DNA of 64,000 bases from positions 53,071 through 117,070 of the forward strand of contig JAJZVX010000010.1 in assembly GCA_021846985.1 (NCBI GenBank), given 5' to 3'. The position numbers were made by a program, and so were the translations under genes. Source of the stretch: Acidobacteriota bacterium (lineage in GTDB: Bacteria; Acidobacteriota; Terriglobia; Terriglobales; Acidobacteriaceae). Positions 1 to 9,231 of this stretch are shown here, in pieces (the first letter of the stretch is position 1; each line of letters opens with the position of its first letter). Under the pieces are notes generated by a model. It worked only from the letters and a program-made list of their open reading frames with translations. It was not told the DNA's origin and searched no databases.

Positions 1-1
1 G

Positions 2-1288
2 AATGCCCGCTTTGAGGCTGCACCCGGCGAAGACGTCATGGACCTTCAGCAGATGGTCGATGAGGGCGTCCGCCGCGCCTATCTGGACCCGGACAACAAG
101 CTTCGCGCCTCCGTCCTTGCCGATCCCGCGGGCGCCCGTAAAAACACCCGCGACAACACGCCGGCGGTGGTGAGCGTGGATCTGGTCAAGGGCGACACGG
201 TGGAAGTTACCGTGGCGGCCAAAGGCGGCGGCTCCGAGGCCAAATCCAAGTTCGTCATGCTCAACCCCTCCGACTCGATCGTTGACTGGGTGCTCAAGAC
301 CGTGCCCACCATGGGCGCCGGCTGGTGTCCGCCGGGCATGCTCGGCATCGGCATCGGCGGCACCGCGGAAAAGGCCATGCTTCTCGCCAAGGAATCCCTG
401 ATGGATCCGATCGACATGCAGGATCTGATGGCGCGCGGTCCCAAGAACCGCGCCGAAGAGTTGCGCATCGAGCTGTATGAAAAGGTCAACCGGCTGGGCA
501 TCGGCGCGCAGGGCCTGGGCGGCCTGGCCACGGTTCTCGACGTGAAGGTGCGCGACTATCCCACCCACGCCGCCAATCTTCCCGTGGCCATGATTCCCAA
601 CTGCGCCGCCACGCGCCACGCCCACATTGTGCTGGACGGCTCTGGCCCGGTCTACCTCGATCCGCCGTCGCTTGATGCCTGGCCCAAGCTCGCCCACGAC
701 GTTTCGGCGGCCCGGCGCGTGAACCTGGACACCGTCAGCCGCGAAGAGGCCGCCACGTGGAAGCCGGGCGAAGTTCTGCTGCTCACCGGCAAGCTCCTGA
801 CCGGCCGCGACGCCGCGCACCAGCGGCTCACGCAGATGCTCAACCGTGGCGAGAAACTTCCTGTCGACTTCCGCGGCCGCTTCATCTATTACGTTGGCCC
901 CGTCGATCCTGTCCGCGACGAGATCGTCGGCCCCGCCGGCCCCACCACCGCCACGCGCATGGACAAGTTCACCCGCCAGATGCTCGCCGAAACCGGCCTT
1001 CTTGGCATGGTGGGCAAGTCCGAGCGCGGCCCGGCCGCCATCGAGGCCATCAAGGAGTTCGGCGCGGTCTATCTGATGGCTGTCGGCGGCGCCGCCTATC
1101 TGGTCTCGAAGGCCATCCACGGCTCGCGCCTGCTGGCCTTCGGCGACCTCGGCATGGAGGCCATCTACGAGTTCGACGTCCGCGACATGCCCGTTACCGT
1201 GGCCGTCGACGCCAAAGGAACCAGCGTCCACCAGACCGGCCCCGCCGAGTGGCAGCAGCGCATCGCCGGCATCCCCATCCTGCCCTGA
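2..1288 (+). CDS. Class I (iron-sulfur) fumarate hydratase, 5' end cut by window
   Basis: Interconverts fumarate and malate in the TCA cycle, in the cytoplasm. The frame is open to the first base of the window, so the N-terminus lies outside; about 428 residues remain of a family of roughly 500-550. Two conserved cysteine motifs of the FumA/FumB family are visible, GWCPPGMLGIGIGG and MIPNCAATRHAH; these should supply two of the three [4Fe-4S] ligands, the first ligand being expected upstream. The C-terminal beta domain follows with PAGPTTATRMDKF and the GMVGKSERG segment. Family assignment is firm. A tartrate dehydratase-like activity cannot be excluded from sequence alone. The spacer that follows contains palindromic repeats and no gene. 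Confidence 0.93.
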   Translation, partial: NARFEAAPGEDVMDLQQMVDEGVRRAYLDPDNKLRASVLADPAGARKNTRDNTPAVVSVDLVKGDTVEVTVAAKGGGSEAKSKFVMLNPSDSIVDWVLKTVPTMGAGWCPPGMLGIGIGGTAEKAMLLAKESLMDPIDMQDLMARGPKNRAEELRIELYEKVNRLGIGAQGLGGLATVLDVKVRDYPTHAANLPVAMIPNCAATRHAHIVLDGSGPVYLDPPSLDAWPKLAHDVSAARRVNLDTVSREEAATWKPGEVLLLTGKLLTGRDAAHQRLTQMLNRGEKLPVDFRGRFIYYVGPVDPVRDEIVGPAGPTTATRMDKFTRQMLAETGLLGMVGKSERGPAAIEAIKEFGAVYLMAVGGAAYLVSKAIHGSRLLAFGDLGMEAIYEFDVRDMPVTVAVDAKGTSVHQTGPAEWQQRIAGIPILP

Positions 1289-1429
1289 ACTGCTACGGAG
1301 GGCAGGGAACGGAATGGGCAGATGGCTCAGACCTCAGCCTGAGGCGAAACTCCGGCTTGGAAAGGGCCGTCTGTGGTGAAGCTCCGGATAGGAAGGGGCG
1401 TGTCAGTGGCGCAACTCCGGTTTTGAAGG

Positions 1430-1449
1430 GGCACGGCTTTAGCCGTGCC
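1430..1449. repeat. REP-like palindrome (ggcacggc-ttta-gccgtgcc)
   Basis: Perfect 8-bp arms around a 4-nt loop. A second ggcttta/agcccc motif lies just downstream, around 1471-1490. The word 'cacggctttagccgtg' is, from memory, typical of dispersed palindromes in acidobacterial genomes. Only one copy occurs in this window, so its repeat nature is inferred. Confidence 0.5.
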
Positions 1450-1868
1450 GTTAACTCCGCAAAACGAGTGAGGCTTTAGCCCCTGAGGGACGGTTTTTCC
1501 GCAATCGTGACCTTTACCACAGTCCGGGCAGCTGGCCCGGTTATGCTCCCAGAGCATCACCAGAACCACGAAGGGCTGTGCCCATCATGCATCGCAGGCG
1601 GGTCGCCCAGGTGCCGGGGAGCGCAGCGAGTTCTCCCCCGAGTGATGGGTGCCCGGGTGCCGCTTTGGGCGCTCGGGACAGCAGAAACCTTGATCTGCCA
1701 CTCTCAACCGAGAACACCCCCTTGCGGCGGCGGCGCATGGAGTCACAAGCGAAAATGCGGAGCCTTGCAGAAAATTACGCCCTGCCATGGGAAAATGGCT
1801 TCGGAACATGCCCACAAAAACCGGCTCTCGAGCTGGAGCAACCCCGGCGAAGAGCCGGAGCAAATGCA

Positions 1869-1905
1869 ATACCCCCCTACCCCCCTCCCTACCCGAGGGG
1901 GGTAT
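1869..1905. repeat. Palindromic C/G-run element
   Basis: Perfect 9-bp inverted arms, atacccccc at 1869-1877 and ggggggtat at 1897-1905, enclose a C-rich 19-nt centre. It lies between the fumarase and the beta-barrel gene and is probably part of a dispersed intergenic repeat family. Confidence 0.45.
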
Positions 1906-2100
1906 CGTGCAAGCGGTTGAAAACAAAGAGTCATCACTGTCAAAGTATCACGATCCGGTACATTTTGACCAAAAATTCGCCTGTTTGTGCAGTTCAAGGC
2001 CCCGGGGACTGTCCCACGGCAACCACTTCCAGAGTCTTGCTGGGCGCACAGAACTCTTCTGTTTTTCGTTGCCATGCGCCGCGCTTTGACTCCACCAAAG

Positions 2101-2129
2101 GAAAACCCCGGGAAGCAGTCTCCCGGGGT
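2101..2129 (-). terminator. Rho-independent terminator of the beta-barrel gene
   Basis: A 9-bp perfect stem (2105-2113 with 2121-2129) and a 7-nt loop. Read on the minus strand it is followed by TTTTC. It sits 25 bases after the stop codon of the minus-strand gene at 2154. Confidence 0.75.
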
Positions 2130-2153
2130 CCGCGGCGTCCACTGTGGCGCGGC

Positions 2154-2903
2154 TCACATCTTTCCAAACCGGTACCCGATTGTCACGGAAAACCCAAAGC
2201 TGTGCTGGATGGTCGATCCAAATCCGGTGGGGATAAACTCCGGAGCCAACCGCGCTGAAACCCTTGGCGTCAGGTTGTACTCGCCGATAAGAGAAGCATT
2301 GGCCGCAAACACCGGTCCGTTCGGCCAAAGACCCAGCGCCTCGGCCAGGGTTTCGCTCCCGCTCAAATCACCGGTAAAGTGGCCATAGGCCATGCCCGCC
2401 ATGATCCTTCCGGCAACCGATACCTTCGGCTGCATATAAAACCGGTAGGTAGGTCCGGCCATGAAAGTGTACTGAGTTACCTCCACATTGGTGATGGCGC
2501 TGTTCGTAATCGCGTTGTTATACACATAGGCCGCGCCGAAATAACCGCGCGCATCGCCCGTAATGCCCAGTCGTTCGTTGAAGTACCGCGTAACTCCTGC
2601 GTCCCAGGCATATTCATGCGCCCGCTGCAGGTTCACCCCCGGCACAAACCGCAGGTATCCCATGCCGAAATAGCCCTCGTACCGATGCGCGTAAGCCTGC
2701 TGAATGGCGAGGGCGCGGCGCTGTGCCCGGCGTGCCCGGATGCGCGCCTGCACGGTGATTTCGCCCTGGGTTTCGGTGCCGGCGGCCGGTTGCTGCGTCG
2801 CCTCCGGGGTGGCGGGATTGCTGCTCGAACTTTGCGCCAAAGCGGCGGGGACGGCTGGGCAAATCAGCGCCAGCGAAAGAGCTAAACGGAAAAAAGATGA
2901 CAT
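2154..2903 (-). CDS. Secreted outer-membrane beta-barrel-like protein
   Basis: A 249-residue protein with a Sec signal peptide (about residues 1-23, ending ALA-Q). A low-complexity Ser/Pro/Gln/Thr stretch follows, then alternating aromatic strands typical of small OmpA/OmpW-like barrels, ending GFSVTIGYRFGKM. The ATG at 2903 is chosen because GGAGG lies 13 nt upstream and the signal peptide starts there; the frame stays open about 125 codons further upstream, but without protein-like sequence. Function unknown: no catalytic motif is visible, and a porin or surface-structural role is only inference. It is divergent from the cytochrome gene and ends at a strong terminator. Confidence 0.7.
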   Translation of the reverse strand: MSSFFRLALSLALICPAVPAALAQSSSSNPATPEATQQPAAGTETQGEITVQARIRARRAQRRALAIQQAYAHRYEGYFGMGYLRFVPGVNLQRAHEYAWDAGVTRYFNERLGITGDARGYFGAAYVYNNAITNSAITNVEVTQYTFMAGPTYRFYMQPKVSVAGRIMAGMAYGHFTGDLSGSETLAEALGLWPNGPVFAANASLIGEYNLTPRVSARLAPEFIPTGFGSTIQHSFGFSVTIGYRFGKM

Positions 2904-3198
2904 GGACGTTGCATTTCCTCCACGGGACTGCGGAAGCACACCACGGCTTCGCGCAGCGCTTCCCCCACTTCGTATTAAATCATCTGGAGCGAGCCTTGTG
3001 GGCGGATGCGGCTGGTTTAGAGGCTGGAACCGGCGTATCCCGGCAAATTCCAGGCCTGTCCTCCAGCGCTTCCCGGCTTTTCTGCCCATCCCGGCCGGTT
3101 CCGCCACGCCGGCGCCTTCGCCCCGCCTGTCGCTTAATACCATGCCCACGGCGCCGCCAGGTACGTTACCATGAAGGCCATTGGAGGCCAAATCGCTC

Positions 3199-3777
3199 AT
3201 GGGTAAGATTCTGCTCGGGCTGTTCCTTGGAGTTGTTCTTTTCCCCCTCGCCGTGCTGGGATGGCTGTACTTTGGCAACGTGCCCGTCGCCGTAGCCGAC
3301 CCGCCGTTCCCTCAGGAAAGGTTGATCACCCACATTCCGCTGCACGCCCGCATCGATCGCGAAGCCCCGAAAACCGCGCCGATTGAGGCCGATGAAGCCA
3401 ACCTCGTGGCCGGAGCGCAAATCTACGGCGACCACTGCGCGGGTTGCCACGGCCTTTACGGCAAACCCTCCCCCATTGGCGACCGGATGTTTCCCCCTGC
3501 GCCTCCGCTCTGGAAGCCTCACCACCACGGCTCACAAACCGTGGTCGGGGTAAGCGATGACCCGCCGGGCGAAACCTACTGGAAGGTCGCCAACGGCATC
3601 CGCCTCACCGGCATGCCGAGCTACAAAGGCGCCTTGACGGAGAACCAGATGTGGCAGGTGAGCCTGCTATTGGCCAACGCCGACAAAACCTTGCCGCCTG
3701 CCGCTCTGGACCTCCTGAAAGGCGTCTCCCAGGTGGAGGCTGCACCCGTCAAGACGGCGCGCGTCCAAACGAAGTAG
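3199..3777 (+). CDS. Membrane-anchored c-type cytochrome
   Basis: A 192-residue protein with one N-terminal hydrophobic segment (residues 4-26) that should anchor it to the inner membrane with the haem domain in the periplasm. The haem-binding motif CAGCH is at residues 80-84, and the likely axial Met is in LTGMPSYKG (Met139). It resembles single-haem class I cytochromes (cytochrome c family, CccA/cbb3-type domains). GGAGG lies 11 nt upstream of the ATG. No oxidase subunit lies nearby, so the redox partner is unknown. The C-terminus carries a basic, flexible tail after the haem domain. Confidence 0.85.
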   Translation: MGKILLGLFLGVVLFPLAVLGWLYFGNVPVAVADPPFPQERLITHIPLHARIDREAPKTAPIEADEANLVAGAQIYGDHCAGCHGLYGKPSPIGDRMFPPAPPLWKPHHHGSQTVVGVSDDPPGETYWKVANGIRLTGMPSYKGALTENQMWQVSLLLANADKTLPPAALDLLKGVSQVEAAPVKTARVQTK

Positions 3778-3824
3778 TCCACCCCGCCGGAAGGACTCGT
3801 TCACGGCTTCAAAGGAGCATCGAG

Positions 3825-3944
3825 ATGAACGTCATCGAGCTGATCCGTAAAGGGCTAGGATTCTTTTTGATGAGTATTGGCGTCTCCAGCCCGGCAAAGA
3901 AACCGCAGTCGGCCACAAAGCCAGGGGCAAAACAAACCCCGTAA
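3825..3944 (+). CDS. 39-residue small protein with hydrophobic N-terminal helix
   Basis: Short gene supported mainly by its start region: AAAGGAG lies 7 nt before the ATG, better than most in this window. The peptide has an amphipathic/hydrophobic N-terminal half (IELIRKGLGFFLMSIGV) and a Lys/Pro/Gln-rich hydrophilic tail ending PGAKQTP, as in small membrane-associated proteins. It starts 47 bp after the cytochrome stop and may share its transcript. Family unknown to me; could be a modulator of the cytochrome or unrelated. Confidence 0.5.
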   Translation: MNVIELIRKGLGFFLMSIGVSSPAKKPQSATKPGAKQTP

Positions 3945-4333
3945 CCGGCGCGATGGCCGCTGGGAATGGTCTCGATCGTTCTCGTCACTCTCGTTCTTTG
4001 CCTCGGCCCTTCCAACGATGGGCCGGGGCAGATTCTGGCTGTTTTCCGGGGAAGCTTCAGAGAGGCGGGACGCGCGGAGCGGCCAGGCCGCACGCAGGAT
4101 GCATCGTAAGGGCCAGCAGGGAATCTTCTATACAGGCGAGCACATTCATATGGCTGCACAAAAGGGTTTTTGGCGGGCATTTTGGGATTTTCTGGTTCTC
4201 TTCAGCGGAATTTCCACCGCTTCAAATCTGTCCCGCACACAGAGACGCCCCGTGCGCAGGAGGGGATTATTCCTGTTCCGAAACGATGGCGGCAACGCAA
4301 AGGTGATCCCCGGCAAATGAGCCGATTGCTAAA
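3945..4333. other. Intergenic region, no gene seen
   Basis: About 390 bases between the small protein and mqnC. Open frames on both strands lack ribosome binding sites and protein-like composition. The mqnC promoter is presumably here, but no convincing -35/-10 pair was found. Confidence 0.4.
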
Positions 4334-5389
4334 ATGAAGGCTATGCCGCTGACTCGTCAACAGGCTCTTGATTACTTTCGCTCCTCCGATCTGATTGGAC
4401 TCGGATTTGAGGCGGATGCTGTTCGCCGCCGTCTTCACCCCGAGGGAGTGGTCACCTACATTATTGACCGCAACATCAACTACACCAACTTCTGCACAGA
4501 GTACTGTACCTTCTGCGCCTTCTATCGGCCGTTGACGGGCCCACGATCGGAAGAGGGTTATGTACTTGACTTCGAGAAGATCTACGAGAAGATCGCCGAA
4601 ACCGAAGAGATGGGCGGTACCGGGGTGCTGATGCAAGGTGGCATTCATCCGGAATTGAAAATCGACTGGTTTGAGCGTCTCTTCAGCGGCATCAAGCAGC
4701 GTTTTCCGCGCATCTGGCTTCATTGCCTTACCGCCTCGGAGGTTCTGGCCATCGCCAAGTACAGCGATCTCAGCCTGCGAGACACCCTCATCCGCCTGCG
4801 GGATGCAGGCCTGGATTCAATCCCCGGGGGAGGCGCCGAAATTCTGGACGACGATGTCCGCCAGCGTATTGCCCGCCTCAAATGCAACACGGAGGACTGG
4901 TTGAGTGTGCATCGCAGCGCGCACCAGCTTGGCATGCGCACTACGGCGACCATGATGTTCGGCGTGGGCGAGACCTTTGATCAGCGCATCAACCACTTCG
5001 AAGCCGTCCGCCGCCTGCAGGAAGAAACAGGCGGATTCACGGCCTTTATTCCCTGGAGCTTTCAGCCCCGGCACACAGCTCTGGGCGGCCGCGGCTGGGA
5101 CGAAGCCACCTCGGTTGAGTATCTCAAGGTGCTTGCCATCTCGCGTCTTTATCTCGACAACATCGAGAACGTGCAGGCGAGCTGGGTTACCCAGGGCCTG
5201 AAGGTGCTGGAGCTGGGCTTGCATTTTGGCGGCAACGATGTGGGCTCGGTGATGCTGGAGGAGAATGTCGTGAAGGCCGCCGGCACCAGCAACTGCACCA
5301 CCGAGGAGGAACTCCGGCGCATCATCCGCGATGCAGGCTTCAAGCCGGTGCAACGGGACACGCTCTACCGGACCATGTTCCTTAACTGA
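4334..5389 (+). CDS. mqnC: Cyclic dehypoxanthinyl futalosine synthase (MqnC)
   Basis: Radical SAM enzyme of the futalosine route to menaquinone; it cyclises dehypoxanthine futalosine to the cyclic product. The iron-sulfur motif CTEYCTFC (CxxxCxxC) is at residues 54-61, followed by MGGTGVLMQGGIHPEL and DSIPGGGAEIL, both typical of MqnC. Length 351 residues fits the family. A second in-frame ATG lies 9 nt downstream; neither start has a strong ribosome binding site. The paralogue MqnE is less likely given these motifs and the C-terminal LHFGGNDVGSVMLEENV stretch. No other mqn gene is in the window, so the pathway is presumably scattered. Confidence 0.88.
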   Translation: MKAMPLTRQQALDYFRSSDLIGLGFEADAVRRRLHPEGVVTYIIDRNINYTNFCTEYCTFCAFYRPLTGPRSEEGYVLDFEKIYEKIAETEEMGGTGVLMQGGIHPELKIDWFERLFSGIKQRFPRIWLHCLTASEVLAIAKYSDLSLRDTLIRLRDAGLDSIPGGGAEILDDDVRQRIARLKCNTEDWLSVHRSAHQLGMRTTATMMFGVGETFDQRINHFEAVRRLQEETGGFTAFIPWSFQPRHTALGGRGWDEATSVEYLKVLAISRLYLDNIENVQASWVTQGLKVLELGLHFGGNDVGSVMLEENVVKAAGTSNCTTEEELRRIIRDAGFKPVQRDTLYRTMFLN

Positions 5390-5606
5390 CCCCGCGATTT
5401 CTTGGCGTCTGGGACAGGAGGAGCGAATGTACAGAGCACGCAAAGCATGAATGAGCGATTCGTCCCGTTTTTCTTGATCCGGCGCGATGCGGGTCGTGGG
5501 GCGCGGGAATTCCGAAGGCGGTTTGTATCGCGAGGGGACTTGGCAATCGAGTCCGGTGAGCCGCAGACCCCAGAGAGCAGAGCGGTGTTCCGCCGGCAGG
5601 AACCGG

Positions 5607-6086
5607 TCAAGGGTGGGTCTGGCTTCCCGCGGCCACTTGTAGCCCATGCTGCAGCAAGTCAACGATGGAGGCCAGGCTCTGCTCCGCTCCACGCTTGCTT
5701 CCTGGCAGGTTCACGATAAGCGTTCTGTCTTTCAGGCCCGCAGCGCCGCGCGCGAGCCATGCATAAGGATTGGCAGCAGCGCCGCGGGAGCGCATAGCTT
5801 CAGCAAGTCCAGGAGCTTCCCGGTCAATCACGCGGCGAGTCGCCTCCGGGGTCCGGTCGCGGGGACCGAGTCCCGTGCCGCCCACGGTGAGGACGAGCGC
5901 ATCTCCGCGGCAGGATAACCGGTTCAGTTCGGCGGAAATGGCATCTTCGTTATCCGCGAGCAAGCTGGTTTCAATCTCAGCCTCGGGCCAGTATTTCCGC
6001 AGTAGCGTTACAACCGCAGGGCCTGCGGTGTCTGTCATCAGTCCCTGCGAACACCGGTCGGAAATCGTAAGCACCGCGATCACCAT
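5607..6086 (-). CDS. mog: Molybdopterin adenylyltransferase (MogA/MoaB type)
   Basis: Adenylylates molybdopterin before molybdenum insertion in molybdenum cofactor synthesis. The 159-residue protein shows the family pattern: N-terminal ISDRCSQG, the substrate loop VGGTGLGPRDRTPEA (residues 68-82), and the LPGSKRGAEQSL segment that closes the active site. It begins 17 bp after the stop of the upstream lipid kinase on the same strand, so the two are probably co-transcribed although functionally unrelated. Either MogA or the related MoaB label would be acceptable. Confidence 0.88.
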   Translation of the reverse strand: MVIAVLTISDRCSQGLMTDTAGPAVVTLLRKYWPEAEIETSLLADNEDAISAELNRLSCRGDALVLTVGGTGLGPRDRTPEATRRVIDREAPGLAEAMRSRGAAANPYAWLARGAAGLKDRTLIVNLPGSKRGAEQSLASIVDLLQHGLQVAAGSQTHP

Positions 6087-6103
6087 GCCGATGATTGTAC
6101 CGT

Positions 6104-7063
6104 TTATGCCCTTGCTCTTGGCGGAATCAGCAGGGTTACTGCATCGGGGACGATCTCAATGCGAGCCGGAAGGTTACCGAGGACCTCTCCATCGGCTTCT
6201 GCAATGATGTCGTGAGGGAATCCGTTACAGGGGTGGCACTCCACCGAGTTTGCCTGAATGAGATGGACATTGCGGGAAAAGGTCTGGCGGCCAAAAATCA
6301 CCGCCATGAGAAAGCTGAGATAGTCGCGGCGGCGGCGGGTGCTGAAGGCGATCAGATGCAAACTGTTGCTTTCGAGCATGGCGCCGGGCGCAAACTTGCG
6401 CAAAACCCCGCCGAAGTCGCTCACCCGGATGGCCAGGAGTTGGGAGAGATGTTCCACGCGCGGCACGCTGGAACCATTGACAAACGAAGCTTCAAAGAGA
6501 GGAAAAGAATGGGTGGCCCACACGCGGAATCCTTCAATCATATAAAGGGCATACCCGATACGGCGTTTGAGAGCCGGATTCATGCGGGAGAGAAAGAGCG
6601 CATCGGCTCCAATGCCTGCAGCCACCGTGAAGTAGCGGGCACTAAGATTCCCGCCTGCATCCCGGGTGTGAATCCGGCCGATGGGGACGCGTACCCTTTC
6701 GGCACTACAGAGGAGCCGCGCGGCTTTGGCTGGCGAGCCGCCCATGCCCAGGTTGTTGGCCAATGCATTCGCGGTTCCCAAGGGCAGAACGCCGAGCGCC
6801 ACATGCGTGCCGACCAGCGCCTGGAGCACCTCGTTCATGGTTCCGTCGCCTCCGCAGGCGACCACCGTATCAAAGCCGTCATCGACAGCTCGACGCGCCA
6901 CATCCACCGCACGGCCGGCGCCATCGGTTTCAAAAGGCACCGCAGCGATGCCGGCTTCCGTAAGGGTAACTAGCGCGTGCTGCACCGCATTCCCGTGTCG
7001 CGAAGAACCCATGCCGGAAAATGGGTTATAAATCAGTGCAACCTTGCGTATGGTCGAATGCAC
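6104..7063 (-). CDS. Diacylglycerol/lipid kinase family protein (DagK/YegS fold)
   Basis: Predicted ATP-dependent kinase of a lipid substrate (diacylglycerol, sphingoid base or undecaprenol-type lipid). The nucleotide motif GGDGTMNEV is at residues 71-79 and LPLGTANALANNLGM at 93-107, both diagnostic for the DAGK catalytic domain. The GTG start at 7063 is chosen because GGGGGA lies 7 nt upstream and HSTIRKVALIYNPFSG begins the domain; the frame extends upstream without homology. The 319-residue length fits the family. It shares a strand with mogA (17 bp gap) and lies 133 bp after rhaB. Confidence 0.85.
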   Translation of the reverse strand: MHSTIRKVALIYNPFSGMGSSRHGNAVQHALVTLTEAGIAAVPFETDGAGRAVDVARRAVDDGFDTVVACGGDGTMNEVLQALVGTHVALGVLPLGTANALANNLGMGGSPAKAARLLCSAERVRVPIGRIHTRDAGGNLSARYFTVAAGIGADALFLSRMNPALKRRIGYALYMIEGFRVWATHSFPLFEASFVNGSSVPRVEHLSQLLAIRVSDFGGVLRKFAPGAMLESNSLHLIAFSTRRRRDYLSFLMAVIFGRQTFSRNVHLIQANSVECHPCNGFPHDIIAEADGEVLGNLPARIEIVPDAVTLLIPPRARA

Positions 7064-7196
7064 CTTACGGTCCCCCGGTGTTAGCTCCACCGGTTTATGA
7101 TTGCACAACCGTACAGCATCCCGTACACCGTAAGCCCTATGGCGAGGAGAAAGGCCCAACCTCGCATAAGGTATCTTTTTGAATGCACGGCTGGAG

Positions 7197-8702
7197 TTAC
7201 GCAATTTCAGGCGTGCGGCAGCGCGCAACGGCGGCTTTGTACCGCTCGTAAGCATCGGGCCAGGCAGCGCCTGAGGCTGGCTCGTATCGCTGACACTCAA
7301 CCGACTCGCCCAAGGCCGCACGGCCTTCTTCCAGGTTCTTCAGGTGGCTGGTGGCGACGGCTTGCAACATGGCATTGCCCAAAGCCGCAGCCTCCACCGG
7401 GCCGGCCACCACTTCGCGGCCACAGGCGTCGGCGGTCATCTGGCAGAGAAATCGATTCAGGCTTCCGCCGCCTACCACGCGTATTGTGCGCAGTGTTCGT
7501 CCTGTAATACGCTCCAGGCTTTCGATCGCATCCCGGTAAGAGAAGCTCAAACTCTCAAAGATGCAACGCGCCATTTCTCCGGCCGTGCCCGGAACAGGCT
7601 GGCCGCTGTGGGCGCAAGAGTCCCGGACCGCTGCCAGCATGTTGGCAGGAGCCTGCAATGCGCTGGCCGAAGGGTCGATGAACGATCGAAAGGCCGTGGC
7701 TTTTTGCGCCGCAGCTTCCAGGTCGCTCCATGCGTGGTGCTCGCCGGCGGCATCCCAGGCGTGCACGCACTCCTGCAGAATCCACAAGCCGGTCAGGTTC
7801 TTTAGCATGAGCACGCCGCCATCGGCCGCGCCTTCGTTTGTAAACCCGCCGCGGAAGAAGTCGTCGCTCAGATTGGGCTCGTGGGCGGCAATGCCCATCA
7901 GGCTCCACGTGCCGCTGCTGAGAAAGACACTCGACTGATCGAGAGCGGGAATGGCCGCAACCGCGCTGGCTGTATCGTGCGAGGCGACGGCAATGCACGG
8001 AAACGGGCGAGCGAATCCGCACTCTGCCTGTACGGCAGGAAGCAGGGAGCCAAGGATCGTTCCCGGCAGAACTACCGCCTGAAAGATGCGCGGCGGCAAT
8101 TGAAACGCGGCCAGCGTGGCTTGCGACCAACTTCGCGCCTGCAGATCGTAGAGCTGGGTGGTGGTCGCCTCGGTGTATTCCGCGCGCTTCTGGCCGCTCA
8201 GCAAAAACTGAAATAGATCGGGGATCATCAGCAGCGCGTAGGCGTTCCTCAGTTGCCGGTCGCGGTGAAAGATCATGCTGGCGAGCTGGAATACCGTGTT
8301 GATCTCCATGGTTTGTCCGCCGGTGGCGCGAAACAGCTCGCGCGGTCCCATCACCGTGTGCACCCGCTCCGGAAGCCCTTTGGTGCGAGCATCGCGATAG
8401 TGATACGGATTCCCCAACAGGCGATCGCGTTCGTCGAGCAGGCCGAAGTCCACACCCCACGCATCTACGCCAATTCCGCACGGCGTATCGCCTCCCGAAG
8501 CTCTGTACAGCCTTAATCCGTTCTGAATCTCTGACCACATGCGGAGCGCATCCCAATGGAGACTGTTTCCGAAGTGAACACCTCCATTCGGAAAACGATG
8601 AATCTGCTGCATGCTGAAGCGGCTGCCATCCCAACGGCAATCCATCACGCGGCCGCTCGATGCTCCGAGGTCTACGGCAAGAAAATGCGCGGCTGTTGTC
8701 AT
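7197..8702 (-). CDS. rhaB: Rhamnulokinase
   Basis: Phosphorylates L-rhamnulose in L-rhamnose catabolism; cytoplasmic FGGY-family kinase. Visible motifs are AVDLGASSGRV (residues 9-19), GVDAWGVDFGLLDE (78-91), the catalytic SHDTASAV (241-248) and SSGTWSLMG (262-270), plus the C-terminal VVGGGSLNRFLCQ loop. The SHDTASAV and DLGASSGR signatures favour rhamnulokinase over xylulokinase or gluconokinase. ATG 8702 is used; a GTG precedes it directly. No rhamnose isomerase, aldolase or regulator lies in the window, so the rest of the pathway is elsewhere. Its position beside GH2 genes suggests use of rhamnose-containing glycans (inference). Confidence 0.9.
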   Translation of the reverse strand: MTTAAHFLAVDLGASSGRVMDCRWDGSRFSMQQIHRFPNGGVHFGNSLHWDALRMWSEIQNGLRLYRASGGDTPCGIGVDAWGVDFGLLDERDRLLGNPYHYRDARTKGLPERVHTVMGPRELFRATGGQTMEINTVFQLASMIFHRDRQLRNAYALLMIPDLFQFLLSGQKRAEYTEATTTQLYDLQARSWSQATLAAFQLPPRIFQAVVLPGTILGSLLPAVQAECGFARPFPCIAVASHDTASAVAAIPALDQSSVFLSSGTWSLMGIAAHEPNLSDDFFRGGFTNEGAADGGVLMLKNLTGLWILQECVHAWDAAGEHHAWSDLEAAAQKATAFRSFIDPSASALQAPANMLAAVRDSCAHSGQPVPGTAGEMARCIFESLSFSYRDAIESLERITGRTLRTIRVVGGGSLNRFLCQMTADACGREVVAGPVEAAALGNAMLQAVATSHLKNLEEGRAALGESVECQRYEPASGAAWPDAYERYKAAVARCRTPEIA

Positions 8703-9231
8703 CACTGTCCAGTTGAATCTCGTGCAACCAGTTTAGCTGCCCGGCCTTTCTTGCGCGATGACGATAGAGGGGATATTGGCAGGTGATTCCCTGGCGCCAG
8801 CGATCAGTTGATGGATTTGGACGGGTGGCGCAATGTGTGTGTCCAGCGCGCCCATATCGTTTTACTGCATGAAAGCAGCGGGATCAGCCTCTCGACCCGC
8901 AAACCGTGGCCGCGACCAGCGAACGAGCTTCTGACATGGACACTGCCTGGCTGCCTGGCTTGCCTTCGCCGCTCCATCGTTTTTGGATATTTCGTTGCGC
9001 GTAACAACCCGTGCCTGCTCACATTCAGATTCCCACTGCGGCTCTCCGCGCACTATCCTTTCTCCCGTTCGGCCGCACCCGTGCTGCCGCGCGTGAAGCC
9101 CTCCGTGAGCCGCCCGCAACTTCTCTCGCGGAAAGGCACGCATGCCACACTCAATCGCCGCCACCGCAAAGGAACGGCAGTTTGATCCATATGTATAAAC
9201 GGTGGCCAAACTGCCAGAGAGAGACAGCGTC
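8703..9231. other. Divergent promoter region between rhaB and the GH2 gene
   Basis: About 530 bases. No gene is supported. It must hold promoters for both directions, but no clear LacI-type palindrome or sigma-70 pair was found by eye. Confidence 0.4.

Larger units (their letters stand above)
1289..2153. other. Repeat-rich intergenic region without a gene
   Basis: No open frame here has a ribosome binding site or recognisable protein. The stretch holds a palindrome at 1430-1449, a G/C-rich hairpin at 1869-1905 and a terminator at 2101-2129. The conceptual peptide GHGFSRAV over the first palindrome is what such elements give when mistaken for coding sequence. Confidence 0.6.

Noticed and set aside
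1578..2258. Plus-strand frame of 226 codons in the spacer after fumarase
   Set aside because: Runs through palindromes and the terminator, has Arg/Pro-rich random composition and no ribosome binding site.
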